Shown: positions 11,268-23,019 of the stretch, in pieces | Position numbering within the stretch: the first letter of the stretch is position 1 | Layout: each line of letters starts with the position of its first letter | Assembly: GCA_039720395.1 (NCBI GenBank) | Contig: CM077820.1 | Span: forward strand, 12,733,848 to 12,797,847 | From: Liquidambar formosana | Taxonomy: Eukaryota; Streptophyta; Magnoliopsida; Saxifragales; Altingiaceae | Direction: 5' to 3' | Length of the DNA: 64,000 nt | Made by a program: the position numbers and the translations under genes | Notes under the pieces: generated by a model | The model's input: only the letters and a program-made list of their open reading frames with translations | Databases searched by the model: none | What the model was told of the DNA's origin: nothing

Positions 11268-11369
11268 AATATTTATAATTATATCTCTAAACAATATGTG
11301 CCGAATAAAAAAACAGTAAAAAGAAGAAGAATAAATTTTATTTGTTCCCGTACCTGGTATTGCTAGAGA

Positions 11370-11660
11370 TAACAACTTGTGATAATAATCTTGTAATGAA
11401 AAGAATAACAATAACTATGCTCTAGCTTGCTACTGAACGGCTCCACATACCTTGTGGTAAGAACTAAGAAGAGTCAGTTTCGAGAAGAATAAAAAGAGGA
11501 GAGATAATCTTGTGAGATATCTTAATCTAGTTGTGGTGAGAAGAATCACTATACTATTTCTACTAAACGGCTCCACCACGTACCTTGAGATGACCTAATT
11601 CTTAAAAGAATAAAAAAAGAAGAAGAATAACCTTGTGAGATCTCTACTTGGAGTTGGGCC
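11370..11660 (+). repeat. Diverged tandem duplication
   Basis: Two or three imperfect units share gaacggctccac / aaacggctccaccacgtacc and taatcttgtgaga-type pieces about 130 bases apart. No coding potential. Confidence 0.5.
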
Positions 11661-12269
11661 AAATGGTGGCTGGCACGAAATCTTTTGGTGCCAGATGGCA
11701 GATGCTACACCTCTTTGAGTTTAACCTAATTTTCACACATATAAAGGCTTTATACCTTCTTCTTCTTTTTTTCATTTTTTTTTTTTTTTTTTTTGGTAGA
11801 AAAGACTTTTATAGAGGGTCCTAGGTAGTATAGATATACGAATTAAGGTATGTGTTTTATAGTTTTCTTAGAATTCTTATTAAGGTATGTATTTTATTTT
11901 GCTATATTTCCTATATATGCAGAATGATAGTTGTGTATTTAAAAATTAAAATAAGGATATATTAGTCAATCAAAAGTTTTTCTCACATTTATCTTTTTAT
12001 AGGTAGTATAGATATATTAGATAGCATATGTTATCATGTGATGTGCCATTACTTGTTATGCTGTCATGATGGCCTTGTGGTTGTCACCTGTTGATTAGGT
12101 CACCTTAATTCAAACAAAACCTGTGAGAAGTTATTAGATTTGTATAAAATGAATGCATGCACATATATAAAGAACTATTCGGTTTCTGGGGAGACAGGAA
12201 AACGAAAGAAACCACGGTAACTCGATTTGGTGTTGGAACGGTGATTGTGAGATTCCCGCAATTAAAATG
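11661..12269. other. Intergenic, nothing recognised
   Basis: AT-rich, with a T run at 11779-11795 and two similar aggtagtatagatata motifs (about 11823 and 12001). Confidence 0.5.
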
Positions 12270-12541
12270 TACTCTTTCCGTTCTAAATTAAGTATCCTCT
12301 TTGAAAAAACACGTTTTTTAAGAAAATCCTATTAAATGCTTTCGCATTAATGCATATGTTTTGAAATTTTAATTTTGCCCTCAAATGTGTAAGGCATTAG
12401 AAAAAGTCAGAATACATTTTTAAGGGAATTTTAGAAAATTAATCAAAAATTACCATTGACTTTTGAAATAGGACAATTATTTTGAAACATTGCCCAAAAA
12501 AAAAAAAAAAATAGGATACTTATTTAAGAACGGAAGGAGTA
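12270..12541. mobile_element. Stowaway-type MITE (Tc1/mariner)
   Basis: A 268-base element (12272-12539) with inverted ends CTCTTTCCGTTCTAAATTAA / ...TTAAGAACGGAAGGAG, next to aagtatcct and its complement aggatactt. It is flanked by TA on both sides (12270-12271, 12540-12541), the target of this superfamily. The ends match the widespread CTCCCTCCGT-type Stowaway consensus. Confidence 0.85.
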
Positions 12542-12805
12542 CATATGACAGAATTGTGATCAGAGAGAATCTTTCTTATAAATTCCTACTAGCTAGAATT
12601 AAGTTTAAGGGCACTAATATATACATTTTGCTAAACATGTTAATATACGTAAATGATTCTTAACAAGGATTGTCTTTCTTTTGATAATTGTGATGAAGAC
12701 AAAAATTAGAAACACTCGTGGAGGCCACGTGGGCCTCACAGATGCAACAATTGCTTTATTACGAGTACTAAATGATGAGGAGTATATTTGGACTTCTTTA
12801 TCAAA
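12542..12805. other. Intergenic, nothing recognised
   Basis: AT-rich spacer between two MITEs. Confidence 0.5.
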
Positions 12806-13127
12806 CCCCGCATTCATTTTGATTTTTAAGATTTTATACAAAATATAAAATATTTTTACAAGAATTGATTGCATGGTTTATTAGAAAACATCATTTTGAA
12901 TAACTTTGTATAAAAAATGTTTTTCCAAAAACTATCATTTGAGTAAACTTTTGGCAAAAAATGAAATAAAAGCTACAAACAGCTAAAAGTTTACTTAAAC
13001 AATAGATTTTGGAAGAACTTTCTTTTACAAAGTTGTTGAAAATGATGTTTCTTAGTGGACGACTCGCCTGGTTTTCATAAAGATCTTTTATATTTTGCAT
13101 AAAACCTTAAAAACCTAAAGGATGGGG
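12806..13127. mobile_element. Foldback MITE, family F, copy 1
   Basis: Two arms of about 135 bases are inverted copies of each other: the left arm runs through aaaacatcattttgaataac and ccaaaaactatcatttgagt, and the right arm carries their complements (for example gttgttgaaaatgatgtttc). The centre (aatgaaataaaagc) is short. The same structure recurs at 13219-13603 and 56234-56630. The outer ends are less clear in this copy. Confidence 0.75.
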
Positions 13128-13132
13128 TGTGT

Positions 13133-13218
13133 GGGGTGTCAAATGGGCCGGGCTATTTGGGCTGAGCCACTGTTCATGTGGGCTTAGGTCAAGCCTAATT
13201 AGGTTTTACTAGAGCTTA
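13133..13218. mobile_element. hAT-type MITE end, interrupted
   Basis: Begins ggggtgtcaaatgggccggg, a familiar plant hAT MITE end, and is cut at 13218 by foldback copy 2. GGGC/GGCC-rich sequence of similar style resumes at 13604-13725 (gggctaaag, aggcctaatttgggcc), probably its continuation. The far terminus was not found. Confidence 0.5.
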
Positions 13219-13603
13219 GATATTGCAACCCTTTCAAGTGATTTCCCTACCCTATTAATTTTAATTTTATTAATATTTAAGAAAAATATAAAAGGTTTTT
13301 ATGAAAAATGGCCATGTAATCTACTAAAAAACATCATTTTCAACAACTTTTCAAAAGAAAGTTATTCCAAAATCTATAATTTAAGTAAACTTTTTTGGCC
13401 ATTTATAGTCCCTATTTCATTTTTAGCCAAAAAAATCCACTTAAAATTTAGATTTTGGAAAAACTTTTTTCTGCGAAATTGTTCAAAATGGTATTTTTTA
13501 GTGGACTTAACGGCTACTTTTCATAAAACCTTTTATATTTTTCTAAAATGTTAAAAACTAAAATTAATAGGATGAGGAGATCATTTAAAAGGGGTGCAAT
13601 ATC
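13219..13603. mobile_element. Foldback MITE, family F, copy 2
   Basis: 385 bases with ends GATATTGCA...TGCAATATC and long inverted arms including ccctattaattttaatttta / aaaactaaaattaataggat and aaaaaacatcattttcaaca with its complement. Inserted within the hAT-like sequence at 13133. No convincing 8- or 9-base target duplication was found, so the superfamily is open (long arms suggest Mutator-like). Confidence 0.8.
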
Positions 13604-15903
13604 CGGACTTGGTGTTACTATCTTCAAGTTGGGCTAAAGAGAAAAATCAAAGCCAAGCCTAGCCTCAGGATTAGGGCATGCTTCAGGCTGATGTTGGGCT
13701 TCGAACTAGGCCTAATTTGGGCCAATTTTTATTTATTTATTAAATTACATTTTTTTACATATTATAAAACTATTTGCAAACATTATATAAATGTTTATAT
13801 GATTTAATAAACTTTGTAACTTATAATAAGACATTTGCAAAATGACCACCACCTATAAGTCAATAATTTGAAACAGTTGATTAACATATTTATTTGTTTT
13901 ATTATATGTTAATATGTTATCATGTGATGTGATGACTTGAGTGTTTCACAGCAATTAAAGATTTAAAAGTATAATTGTTGAGAGTTGTTTCTTGTTTGGT
14001 TTGATGTTGGTGGCTTTGGCGTTTCTCTCTCTCTCTAACACATAGTTACAATTATGAAAATTATACAACCCTACATCTTACTCTACAGAATAGGTTATCT
14101 TGAACTCAAATTGCACTGGCTTGCGTGACCTGTGGTCTATATTGTTTCTTAATTACACTTTTGTGAAGTGATGGAGCCAGGATTTAAGTTTTAGAGGGTC
14201 AAGAATCAAGACTAATAATAAATTTTGTTTTTCCTACTGGACAATAACAAGAAAAAAAAAATAGTGAACTAAAGATAAATGTACATACTAAATTATTGAT
14301 TGATATTTGAACAATGCCCGGCCCCACAATCTCAATAAGATTATTTAATACTTTTATTTTTCCATATCCTATTTTAACCAACCAAATTATGAATATCACG
14401 GCCAATCTATCAGTTGTAAATACAAAAATTGTAGGTTGAAGTTATGAAATTAGGAAAATTAGGGCAAAAAAATGAAAAACTAAAGGGTTCTAATGTTTGA
14501 GTAGGATAGAAATTAAAGATATCAATTAATGGAAGGGTCAAAATAAAAATAAAAATAAAATTGAATCAAATAAGACTTTCAGAGGGTCAAAATATATTTG
14601 GGAGAATGACACAATGGTTTTTTAATAAATAATTTAATATTATAAATTAAATTATATTTGCCAAGAAAAATATTCATAACTCATAATTCAACTCTTTTTA
14701 AAAAAAAAAATAATAATAATAATAAATAATTTAATATAATCTCTTGAGCATTGGTTGCTGTTTTGTAAGGCTGTGAGACCAATTTCGTTTGGTTCGTGTC
14801 TTGGGTAGAGCGGAGGGGATGGGGATTGGGGACAGTTAGTTTTGTGAAATGCTGGACCTAGTGGTAGAAGTTGAGGAACGTTTCTCAGGATCTCAATATG
14901 CAAATCCTCTAGTCTGTATGTGATCCGGATCCCAACACGTCGCCACAAGAAAATTAATATACGGAGTGGCGGCTGGAGTTTAGACCTCAGCTGTATTTTT
15001 TGGTTGCATCTAATGTGTTTGATGTTTTGTCTGCGAGTTGAGTTTATTTGGTTGAGGCTTGGTTTTGTAGGTGTTGTCTGAGTTGGAGAGGGGTCGCCAC
15101 TCAGTATTGTTTCGGGGTAGGATGTTGCTCTCTGTTACATGGTGTATTGAGCTTCTTCCCAAATTTGACAAAATTTCATTTGCTTACCCAAAAAAGGAAA
15201 AAAAGGGAGCTGAAACATAAATTTATTAAAAGTCCAAATTGTACCTGGCCAGCATCAACAATGTCATAGGATGGGTAAGTCATTAGAATATGTTGGCTAC
15301 TTCTTATATACTCTCTAGTATTTTCTAATCCTTCTGATGCCGCAGAGTTTAGGATATATGAATGAACACCATTTTTTTTTTAGCACACTGGTGCTTAGCT
15401 TTTGTTATGGAAGATAGAGACTGGCTGAGCAGTGTGTGGCTTTGTATTAGAGACCCATGTTTCCGCTTGGCAACTATGTTGCATCGCATTCCCATTTTAG
15501 CTTTAAGAACATGATTCAAGGCTAGCATATTTATTGATTCTGGTTTCTTTAGCCATACACGTGTGATTGTCCGTGCAACTAATCACAGTAGGCTGTAAAA
15601 AACAATTAATAATATCAGCAAGTACATATATGAAGACAATCTTGGGATTTCATTCCATGTGTTGACCATCACAATATAATCCAAATCATAGTACAATACG
15701 TGGGGCATGTAAAACCACTGTAAAACCATCACTGATTCCCATACAATCACACAACCAAATTAACATCCCTTACAATCACGCACCCAAACTTTCCTTCCAT
15801 TGTTTCACCCTTGCACTTTTTGCACCACTAGCTTTTTAAATTATATATATATATGTACTCTTTATTTATTTATTTATTAATTTTGTGAAAGAGGGAAAAG
15901 AAT
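13604..15903. other. Long intergenic region, no gene supported
   Basis: AT-rich with small A/T runs. The 14.7-15.25 kb part is less AT-rich and contains aaatttcatttgcttaccca followed by an A-rich stretch at 15170-15210, which could be a LINE 3' tail, but no coding remains support this. 15840-15903 is the 3' flank of the P450 gene on the minus strand, with overlapping aataaa signals at 15862-15880. Confidence 0.5.
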
Positions 15904-16078
15904 TCAAGCCCCATTAAACCCACTCTTTAGGTAGTGTCGGCCTGGCTTAGCCTCGACCTTGCTCTTAAAAGTCACCAACAACCCATCCTTCATGTGAAGT
16001 GTAGTTGTGATCTTTGGAACAACATTATGACCTTCAACTACCTTAACTGAATACCTCAACAGGATCGAAGCAGCCACC
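15904..16078 (-). pseudogene. CYP86B-like P450, detached C-terminal piece
   Basis: On the minus strand this reads as the end of a CYP86-family P450: AASILLRYSVKVVEGHNVVP, KITTTLHMKDGLLVTF, and a stop at 15904-15906. This is the segment that normally follows the heme-binding region. It is separated from the rest of the gene by the Copia element at 16079-20842; the CCACC at 16074-16078 is the target duplication. The upstream part is at 20843-22296. Removing the insertion and one copy of CCACC gives 1,624 bases, one more than a multiple of three, consistent with a single extra base in the upstream piece. Confidence 0.9.
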
Positions 16079-16300
16079 TACCAGAGGATTGTAACAAATT
16101 AGAGGATTGTAACAAAGTGTAACAGCTGTCCCGTTAGTTTCTCAGTTTGAATTTCTTCAAATTGTTGTTCCTTAGATTTAGGAAACAATTTCCACATGCT
16201 CTATATTTTAGGATCTCAAACACATGTTTCTTATCCCACTTGTGTATTTAAACTGCTGCAAATGTAAATGAAAGAAACAATTGATTTCCACCATTTTATA
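16079..16300 (+). repeat. 5' LTR of the Copia element
   Basis: 222 bases, ungapped match to 20621-20842. Contains a short internal direct repeat, agaggattgtaacaaa, twice at its start. Confidence 0.93.
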
Positions 16301-16316
16301 TGGTATCAGAGCAACC
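16301..16316 (+). other. Primer-binding site of the Copia element
   Basis: TGGTATCAGAGCAACC immediately after the LTR, the initiator tRNA-Met type. Confidence 0.9.
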
Positions 16317-16385
16317 ACAAGTGGTATAAGCCGATCCATTTTTTTTTTTTTTTTTTTCTTTCTCTTCCTCTGTTCTTCAGCACAA

Positions 16386-18500
16386 ATGGCTACCGAATCT
16401 GACCCTCCATACATCCTCAACACCAATGAACCACACCAAACTCTTATCAGCATCAACGTTGTTGCTCAAGCCCCTCTTAAACTCACCTCTACCAATTACC
16501 TCTCCTGGAAACTACAGTTCCAAACCTTCTTCATTGGCTATGACCTTCTTGGCTTTATTGATGGCTTCAAACCATGTCCACCAGCCACATTGACCCAATC
16601 CAATACAACCACCACCAATCCCAATTACATTATATGGACCAGACAAGACCAGCTAATCCTCAACGTTATCATTGGCTCCATCTCACCCACCATCATTCCC
16701 TTCATAGCTCAAGCCAAAACCTCTACACAAGCTTGGACAATTCTAGCCAACACCTATGCTAAGCCCTCTCATGGCCGCATCAAACAAATCAAAAACCAAC
16801 TCAAGAACACCACCAAAGGCTCCCTTAGCATTACTGAATTTATGCAAACCATCAAAACTCGAGCAGATGATCTTGCTCTTCTTGGAGCCTCCATTGATGA
16901 AGAAGAAATCACAGACAAAATCCTAGATCGTCTCGGTGATGATTACAAGGAATTAGTCCGCGTTGTCCAAGCCAGAGATACCTCTATCACTTTTGAAGAA
17001 CTTCACGAAAAACTCCTCAATTTTGAAGCCTCTCTTCAAGCAATCCCAACTGAGCCACACCATTTTCCAGCTACTGCAAATCCCACATATCGAACTAACA
17101 CCAAAAACTGGCATCCTTCTCAACCACAAGGCACTACCACCACCAACTGGCACCCATCCTTTAACTCAGCCAACCGCCCACCTGCTGCAACCAATGCAGA
17201 ACCTCATTCATCACAGGGCCCTCGTCCTCCTCCCAAACCATACCTTGGTCACTGCCAAATTTGCAGGATTCAAGGTCACACTGCCAAACGTTGTCCATCA
17301 TTTCGCCTAGTACCAGTTCACACTGCCAACACATCAAGCTCTTCTCAACCAGGCACACCATGGCAACCACAGGCTCACTTTGCCACTAATCCTTCCACCA
17401 CACCATCATGGCTTTTGGACAGTGGTGCTTCTCACCATGTAACATCTGATCTGAGCAACCTCTCACTACATGCTCTGTACATTGGCACTGATGACATCAT
17501 GATCGGAGATGGCTCCAATCTTCCCATCACCCACACTGGTTCCACCTCTCTCAAAACTCCTCACAGTACATTTACATTAAACAATGTTCTCTGTGTTCCA
17601 TCTATGAAAAAGAACCTAATTTCTATATCACAATTTTGCCAGTCTAACAATATTTCCATTGAGTTCTTACCATCCACTTTTCTTGTGAAGGAACTTCGCA
17701 CAGGAGCAACACTACTGAAAGGACGAACTAAAGATGGTGTCTATGAGTGGCCAAACTCCTCCCCTTTGATTGCCTTCTCCACAATAAAGACCACTTCCTT
17801 CGACTGGCACCATAGATTAGGACATCCTGCTTTTCCAATTCTCAAACATATTATTTCTAGTAATCATTTAGGCTTGTCTTCCTCTTTATCTCCTGATTTC
17901 TCATGTAATGCTTGTCTCTGCAATAAAAGCCACAAATTGTCTTTCTCTAACTCTACAATTGTCTCTACTAAACCTCTTGAAATCATATTTTCAGATGTTT
18001 GGACCTCTCCAATTTTCTCACATAATGGCTTTAAATATTATGTAATCTTCATTGATCACTTCACTAAATATATCTGGTTTTACCCACTCAAACACAAATC
18101 CGATGTCAATGAAGTATTTATAAGATTTAAAGCCATTGTGGAAAAACACTTCAATTTAACCATCAAAACCCTTTACTCTGACAATGGTGGTGAGTACATC
18201 TCTCTAGCTCATTTTCTTTCCATCAATGGTATCTCTCATCTCACCACTCCACCTCACACACCTGAACACAATGGGTACTCCGAAAGAAGACACCTTCATA
18301 TAGTCGAAACAGGCCTTGCCCTCCTTACTCATGCTTCTTTACTCCTCTCCTACTGGACCTATGCCTTTGCCACAGCCGTCTACCTCATCAATAGAATGCC
18401 CACTCCCACCTTAAATTTCTCCTCACCCTACCACAAAATATTTCTCACAGCACCAAATTACTCGAAACTAAGGGTCTTTGGCTGCTTATGCTACCCTTAG
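16386..18500 (+). pseudogene. Copia Gag-protease-integrase region
   Basis: The ATG at 16386 (MATESDPPYIL) is a better start than upstream ones, which lie in the LTR. Domains in order: Copia-type Gag (LTSTNYLSWKLQFQTFFIGY, TDKILDRLGDDYKELV), CCHC knuckle CQICRIQGHTAKRC near 17250, protease WLLDSGASHHVT near 17410, GAG-pre-integrase DWHHRLGHP, then the integrase core with Asp in FSDVW, Asp in SDNGGEY and Glu in the following YSERRH helix. An in-frame stop at 18498-18500 ends the frame just after the integrase core. Confidence 0.92.
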
Positions 18501-20613
18501 CTCAGACCTTACACATCACACAAACTCGAATCACCGTCTAAGCCTTGTGTTTTTCTTGGGTACTCTCTCACTCAAAGTGCATACTACTGCCTTGACCCTT
18601 TAACCTCAAGAATCTATGTCTCCAGACATGTCAAATTTGTTGAGTCTCAGTTTCCCTACTCTTCATTATCTGGTTCATCTTCTAGTCCTCATCCCAACAC
18701 CATCGCCACCTAGATTCCTGCACCAATTAGATTATCTCACCCTCTTCCCAGCCGCCACTCACTATGCCATCTGAAGTCATTGTCTGTCAGCAACCTCTAT
18801 GTGCAGCTCCAACACACTCTCCAGTGCATATTCCATCCACCAACACATTCCAAGCCACCCATCCAAACTCAATTCCCTTGCCATCCTCAACCATTCCAAC
18901 CCCACCTCAAATCATCCCAACCGAACCTCATCCCCCTCCAACACACTCAATGACCACCTGAGCCAAGAACCACATTTATAAGCCAATAACTAAAATGAAC
19001 CTTTATACCCAACTCTCAAAATCCAACGACCTTGAACCCACAACCATGACTAAAGCCCTTCGAGATCCAAAGTGGTGTCAAGCCATGTCTGATGAGTGTG
19101 ATGCTTTAGTTAGGAATGGAACATGGGAACTTGTTCCACCTGATTCTACACAGAATATAGTTGGGTATAAATGGATTTTTCGAATTAAACGTCACTCTGA
19201 TGGCTCTATTGACAGGTTCAAAGCATGTTTGGTCGCAAAAGGATTTCATCAAAGACCAGGAGTGGATTACCTAGACACTTTCAGCCCGGTTGTAAAACCC
19301 ACTGCCGTTCGTGTTGTCCTCAGCCTTGCTGTATCTCAGGGTTGGTCCTTACGCTAACTTGATGTCAACAACGCTTTTCTCCAAGGACACCTCTCCGAGA
19401 ATGTTTACATGCAACAACCACCAGGTTTTGTTGATCAAGATCATCCATCCTATGTCTGCAAACTTCGAAAGGCAATCTATGGCCTCAAACAAGCACCTAG
19501 AGCATGGTATCATGAACTTCGTACTTTCCTACTTCACTTTGGCTTCAAGAATTCTCATGCTGATACATCTCTATTTGTTCTCACTACTGTAGCCATATTA
19601 TGTATCTATTTGTGTATGTGGATGACTTAATAATCACTGGTGACAGTACTAAGATAATCGACTCCTTTGTTAATGTTCTTGCTCATCGGTTTTCAATTAA
19701 AGATCTTAGACAGCTATCTTATTTCTTGGGTGTGGAGGTAGTCCCAAATCAGCAAGGTATTTTACTGTCTCAAAGGCGTTACATTTTGGATATTCTGGCT
19801 CGAACTCATATGACTGATGCCAAACCCATGCTCACTCCCATTCCAACTAGCCCACCTCTGCTGTTAAAATCGGGCTCTCCTTTGTCTGATCCCACAGAGT
19901 ACAGAACAATTGTTGGTAGCCTTCAATATCTCTTGATTACAAGACCAGACCTTGCATTTGCGGTTAACAAGCTTTCTCAGTACATGCACACACCAACAAC
20001 TGAACATTGGAGCTTTGTTAAACGTCTACTACGCTATCTATGTGGAACTATTAATGAAGGCCTCCAAATACATCGTCAATCCCCATTGAATCTCTATGCC
20101 TTTTCGGATCATCTGCATCGTGACTTACCACTCCACTTACAAGCCTATTCATACGCCGATTGGGCAGATGACAAAGATGATTTTTCATCCACCAGTGCTT
20201 ATGTCATCTATCTTGGTCGCAATCCAGTCTCCTGGAGTTCTAAGAAGCAGAAAACGGTTGCTAGATCTTCCACTGAAGCTGAATACTGGTCAATGGCTAA
20301 TGCAGCTGTTGAGCTCAGTTGGCTTTGTTATCTTCTAACTGATCTTGGTGTTCAACTACCTTGCTGTCCTGTCTTATACTGTGACAATGTTAGTGCTACC
20401 CAACTCTGTTCCAATCCTGTGATTCACTCTAGAATGAAACATGTTGCCATCGATTTTCACTTCATTAGGGACCAAGTCCAAAATGATGTCCTTCGTGTTG
20501 CTCATGTGTCTTCAGCAGATCAACTTGTCGATGCACTTACCAAGCCTCTTCCCCGTGCTCGCTTTCTTGATCTCAAATCCAAGATTGGACTTCTATCTCG
20601 AGCTCCATCTTGA
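18501..20613 (+). pseudogene. Copia reverse transcriptase and RNase H region, with stops
   Basis: Integrase tail with a Pro/Ser-rich stretch containing stops (about 18.5-18.96 kb), then the reverse transcriptase: [34 protein letters not shown], a stop at about 19356, [18 protein letters not shown], and after a frame change near 19590 the catalytic YVDD. RNase H follows with SYADWADDKDD, SSTEAEYWSM, and ends in ADQLVDALTKPLP close to the 3' LTR. Three or more lesions make this copy unable to produce a full polyprotein. Confidence 0.92.
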
Positions 20614-20620
20614 GGGGGCA

Positions 20621-20842
20621 TATCAGAGGATTGTAACAAATTAGAGGATTGTAACAAAGTGTGACAGCTGTCCCGTTAGTTTCTCAGTTTGAATTTCTTC
20701 AAATTGTTGTTCCTTAGATTTAGGAAACAATTTCCACATGCTCTATATTTTAGGATCTCAAACACATGTTTGTTATCCCACTTGTGTATTTAAACTGCTG
20801 CAAATGTAAATGAAAGAAACAATTGATTTCCACCATTTCATA
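20621..20842 (+). repeat. 3' LTR of the Copia element
   Basis: 222 bases, followed by CCACC, the second target-duplication copy inside the P450 exon. Confidence 0.93.
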
Positions 20843-22296
20843 CCACCATCTTCATCTGCATGTATGCAAACTTTTTCCCGGCCTACACACAACCTCGGTC
20901 CACCGTTAAACACAACGTATTTGAATTGGTTCTCGCTCATGAATTGCCCGTCTTTGATCCACCTCTCTGGCTTAAACTCCAAGCAATCTTTGCCCCATAT
21001 GGATTCCATTCGAGCCATCGAGTAGGCGCAGAAGAAAACCTGAGCACCCTGCTCCACTACTGCCCCGTCCAGGAACACATCTTTTTCTAGAGCCTCTTTG
21101 AAGTCAATTTGCACCGATGGATAGAGCCTGAGGGATTCTGATAATGCCACTTGTAAGTACACCATTTTCTTCAATTCTTCCATTGTGAAAACCACGTCAG
21201 TAGGCTCTTCCTTCGTAGAGTTGCGGTGACTCAAGATTTCATTGATTTCACAGAGAATTTTGCTTTCCACTTGTGGGTTTTTATGTATTAACCAAAAGAA
21301 CCATGCCAATGCCACGGAGCTTGTGTCTCGCCCAGCTAATATAAAACTTATGCAGAAATCTCTTAGAAAAGTATAGGAGAATTGAATTTTCTCACCTTGA
21401 TTATCTGGGTTTTTGATCTGCATAAACCTTAATAAGAGATCAGATCGGTCATCCACGGTGCCAATCTTACTTAATTCCATCCTTCGATCTGCCACCATCT
21501 GTTCGACGAAATCATGTACAGTTAGAACTGCTTTCTTGAGCCGCTTCTGGGACCCTACTCCAAAGAACTTCATGGGCTTCCATATAAAAGGTGGCGCCAA
21601 AAATCTAAACGTAGTTAATTCCGTGGCTTCCTCAAAACCTTTCGCAAAAGGAACTTCGGGTAAATCAGGGGCTAAGCACCCTGGATCAGCGCCAAATGCC
21701 ACTGTACAAGTATTATCAAATGTAAACCGAAGAAGCACTTCTTGCAAATCAATGCGATCTCCCGAATTTGCCAGCTTCTCAATTAGATGTAACAATTTTT
21801 GGTGCACCAAATCCTGCATTGTATGCAAAGAGTACTTCGCAAACCGGCTTGCATGCGGCTCGGAAGATGCAATTCGCCTTTGGTCCTTCCACAATTCATC
21901 ATCAGCATTAAAAATGCTGTCTCCGAGCAAATCATGGAACCTCTCTCTGTAGTACTTGCCTTTGGGGAAGTATTTGAACCTTGTCTTGAGCATGTACTCG
22001 ATATTGGAAGGATTAGAGGTTACGACGCCGTATGCTCCAACCATCCACATTCCTCTGTAGTGGAATGTGCCACCGGTCTTGATGAGCCATTTGGTGACCC
22101 AATCATAGATGTCATTGATGTGAAGAACCAGGGACGGTATGATCCCGATCATAGGCCATAACATAGGACCCTTGTTGGTGAGCCTTTGAAGTATACAACT
22201 GAAGATGAATAGTCCCAACAGAGCAACAGCTATGTCAGAGAACCACAAGTGAGAAGACACCCAGTCCAATGCATGGAAAACAAGTTTCCTCGTCAT
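20843..22296 (-). pseudogene. CYP86B-like fatty-acid hydroxylase, main part, interrupted by Copia
   Basis: Membrane-bound P450 of the CYP86 clan; CYP86B members omega-hydroxylate very long chain acyl groups for suberin and cutin in the ER. ATG is the complement of 22294-22296. Residues about 17-36 form the N-terminal anchor. Motifs: I-helix AGRDTSS (321-327), K-helix ESLR (387-390), FKPERW (441-446), heme loop FNGGPRLCVG with the ligand Cys at 470. Just after the heme loop the frame shifts by one extra base in a GGGAAAAAG run near 20885; in the other frame FAYMQMKMV follows. The Copia element then cuts the gene. The exon continues at 15904-16073, giving about 540 residues before damage. No intron is visible. 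Confidence 0.93.
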
Positions 22297-22382
22297 TTTT
22301 TGTTCTGTTTTGCTCTGTTTGGCTCAGAATAAACAAATGGGTCACGAAGTACAGAAGATGGAACTGGTGAATTGATGAGTAG

Positions 22383-22388
22383 TATATA
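22383..22388 (-). promoter_or_regulatory. TATA box of the P450 gene
   Basis: Minus-strand CCTATATAC about 87 bases upstream of the P450 ATG, a normal plant distance including a short leader. Confidence 0.55.
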
Positions 22389-22600
22389 GGACTGAGGGAT
22401 TCTCAGTTTGTGTACTTTGAGCAATTGACAGAACTAAAGATGATGGATATCTAGCCTATATCTTTAGGCAAATTTGAAGAAAACAAATTGGGAGGTTGTC
22501 CTGGCCAATATCTTTAGGCAAAACGTCAAGAGGTTGAGCAAGAAAATTCGCTATAAACTACCAATAAAAAGAAAATGGTGCTTCGTTTAAAGAATAGTTG

Positions 22601-22796
22601 CCATTAATTCTGTCAAGGATTGGGCCTATATCATCCCTTTCAGATGGGAATAAGCTCTAAATTCTTCGCATGTGACTGACTAAGTTTATGATATTTCTAA
22701 ATTTGACCTTCTTAAAATGATGGGTCAATCACATGTGAAGAATTTAGAGCTTATTTCCATCTATCAGCCTAATCCTTGGCAGAATTAACGGCAGCT
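22601..22796. mobile_element. Foldback MITE in peptide-gene upstream block
   Basis: Inverted arms: left attaattctgtcaaggattg ... ataagctctaaattcttc; right gaagaatttagagcttattt ... taatccttggcagaattaac. About 196 bases, the arms match imperfectly. Its right half-arm motif (gagaagaatttagag) also occurs at 2.5, 57.16 and 60.25 kb, so the element was carried along when the block was duplicated. Confidence 0.65.
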
Positions 22797-23019
22797 GTTC
22801 CTTAAAGCTCTATTTGGTTTGCGGATTTTATCAAGAAAAAAAAAATGAAGAATTATACTTTTCTTTATTTGGTTGCAATGGAAAATTGGAGGAAGAAAAA
22901 GAATTGAAAAAATTTTAGCTTGATATGATTTAATATTTTCCTTTTATTTTCTTTCCTCCTCATTTTTTTTCCCTTCCATTTTTTTTCCTTAATAGAATCC
23001 ATGAACCGAATAGAGGGTA
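22797..23019. other. AT-rich spacer, nothing recognised
   Basis: Poly-A and poly-T rich; reading frames on minus strand are Lys/Arg-rich artefacts. Confidence 0.5.

Larger units (their letters stand above)
16079..20842 (+). mobile_element. Ty1/Copia retrotransposon inserted in the P450 gene
   Basis: A 4,764-base element with two 222-base LTRs and a five-base target duplication CCACC (16074-16078, 20843-20847). The LTRs start TA[C/T]CAGAGG and end ATA rather than TG...CA. A tRNA-iMet primer site follows the 5' LTR and TTGAGGGGGCA precedes the 3' LTR. All Copia domains are present in order (Gag, protease, integrase, reverse transcriptase, RNase H), but with several in-frame stops and a frame change. 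LTRs differ at only about four positions (1.8%), so insertion was fairly recent. The short LTRs suggest the Ale/Retrofit group (inference). Confidence 0.95.

Noticed and set aside
11169..11411. Tyr/Ile-rich minus-strand frame
   Set aside because: It is the (AT)n microsatellite read as codons.
14688..15269. Possible LINE 3' end and frames of 73-86 residues
   Set aside because: Only a short tail-like motif; no reverse transcriptase or endonuclease remains.
21413..22161. Plus-strand frames of 179 and 120 residues
   Set aside because: Antisense shadows of the P450 exon; no homology pattern of their own.
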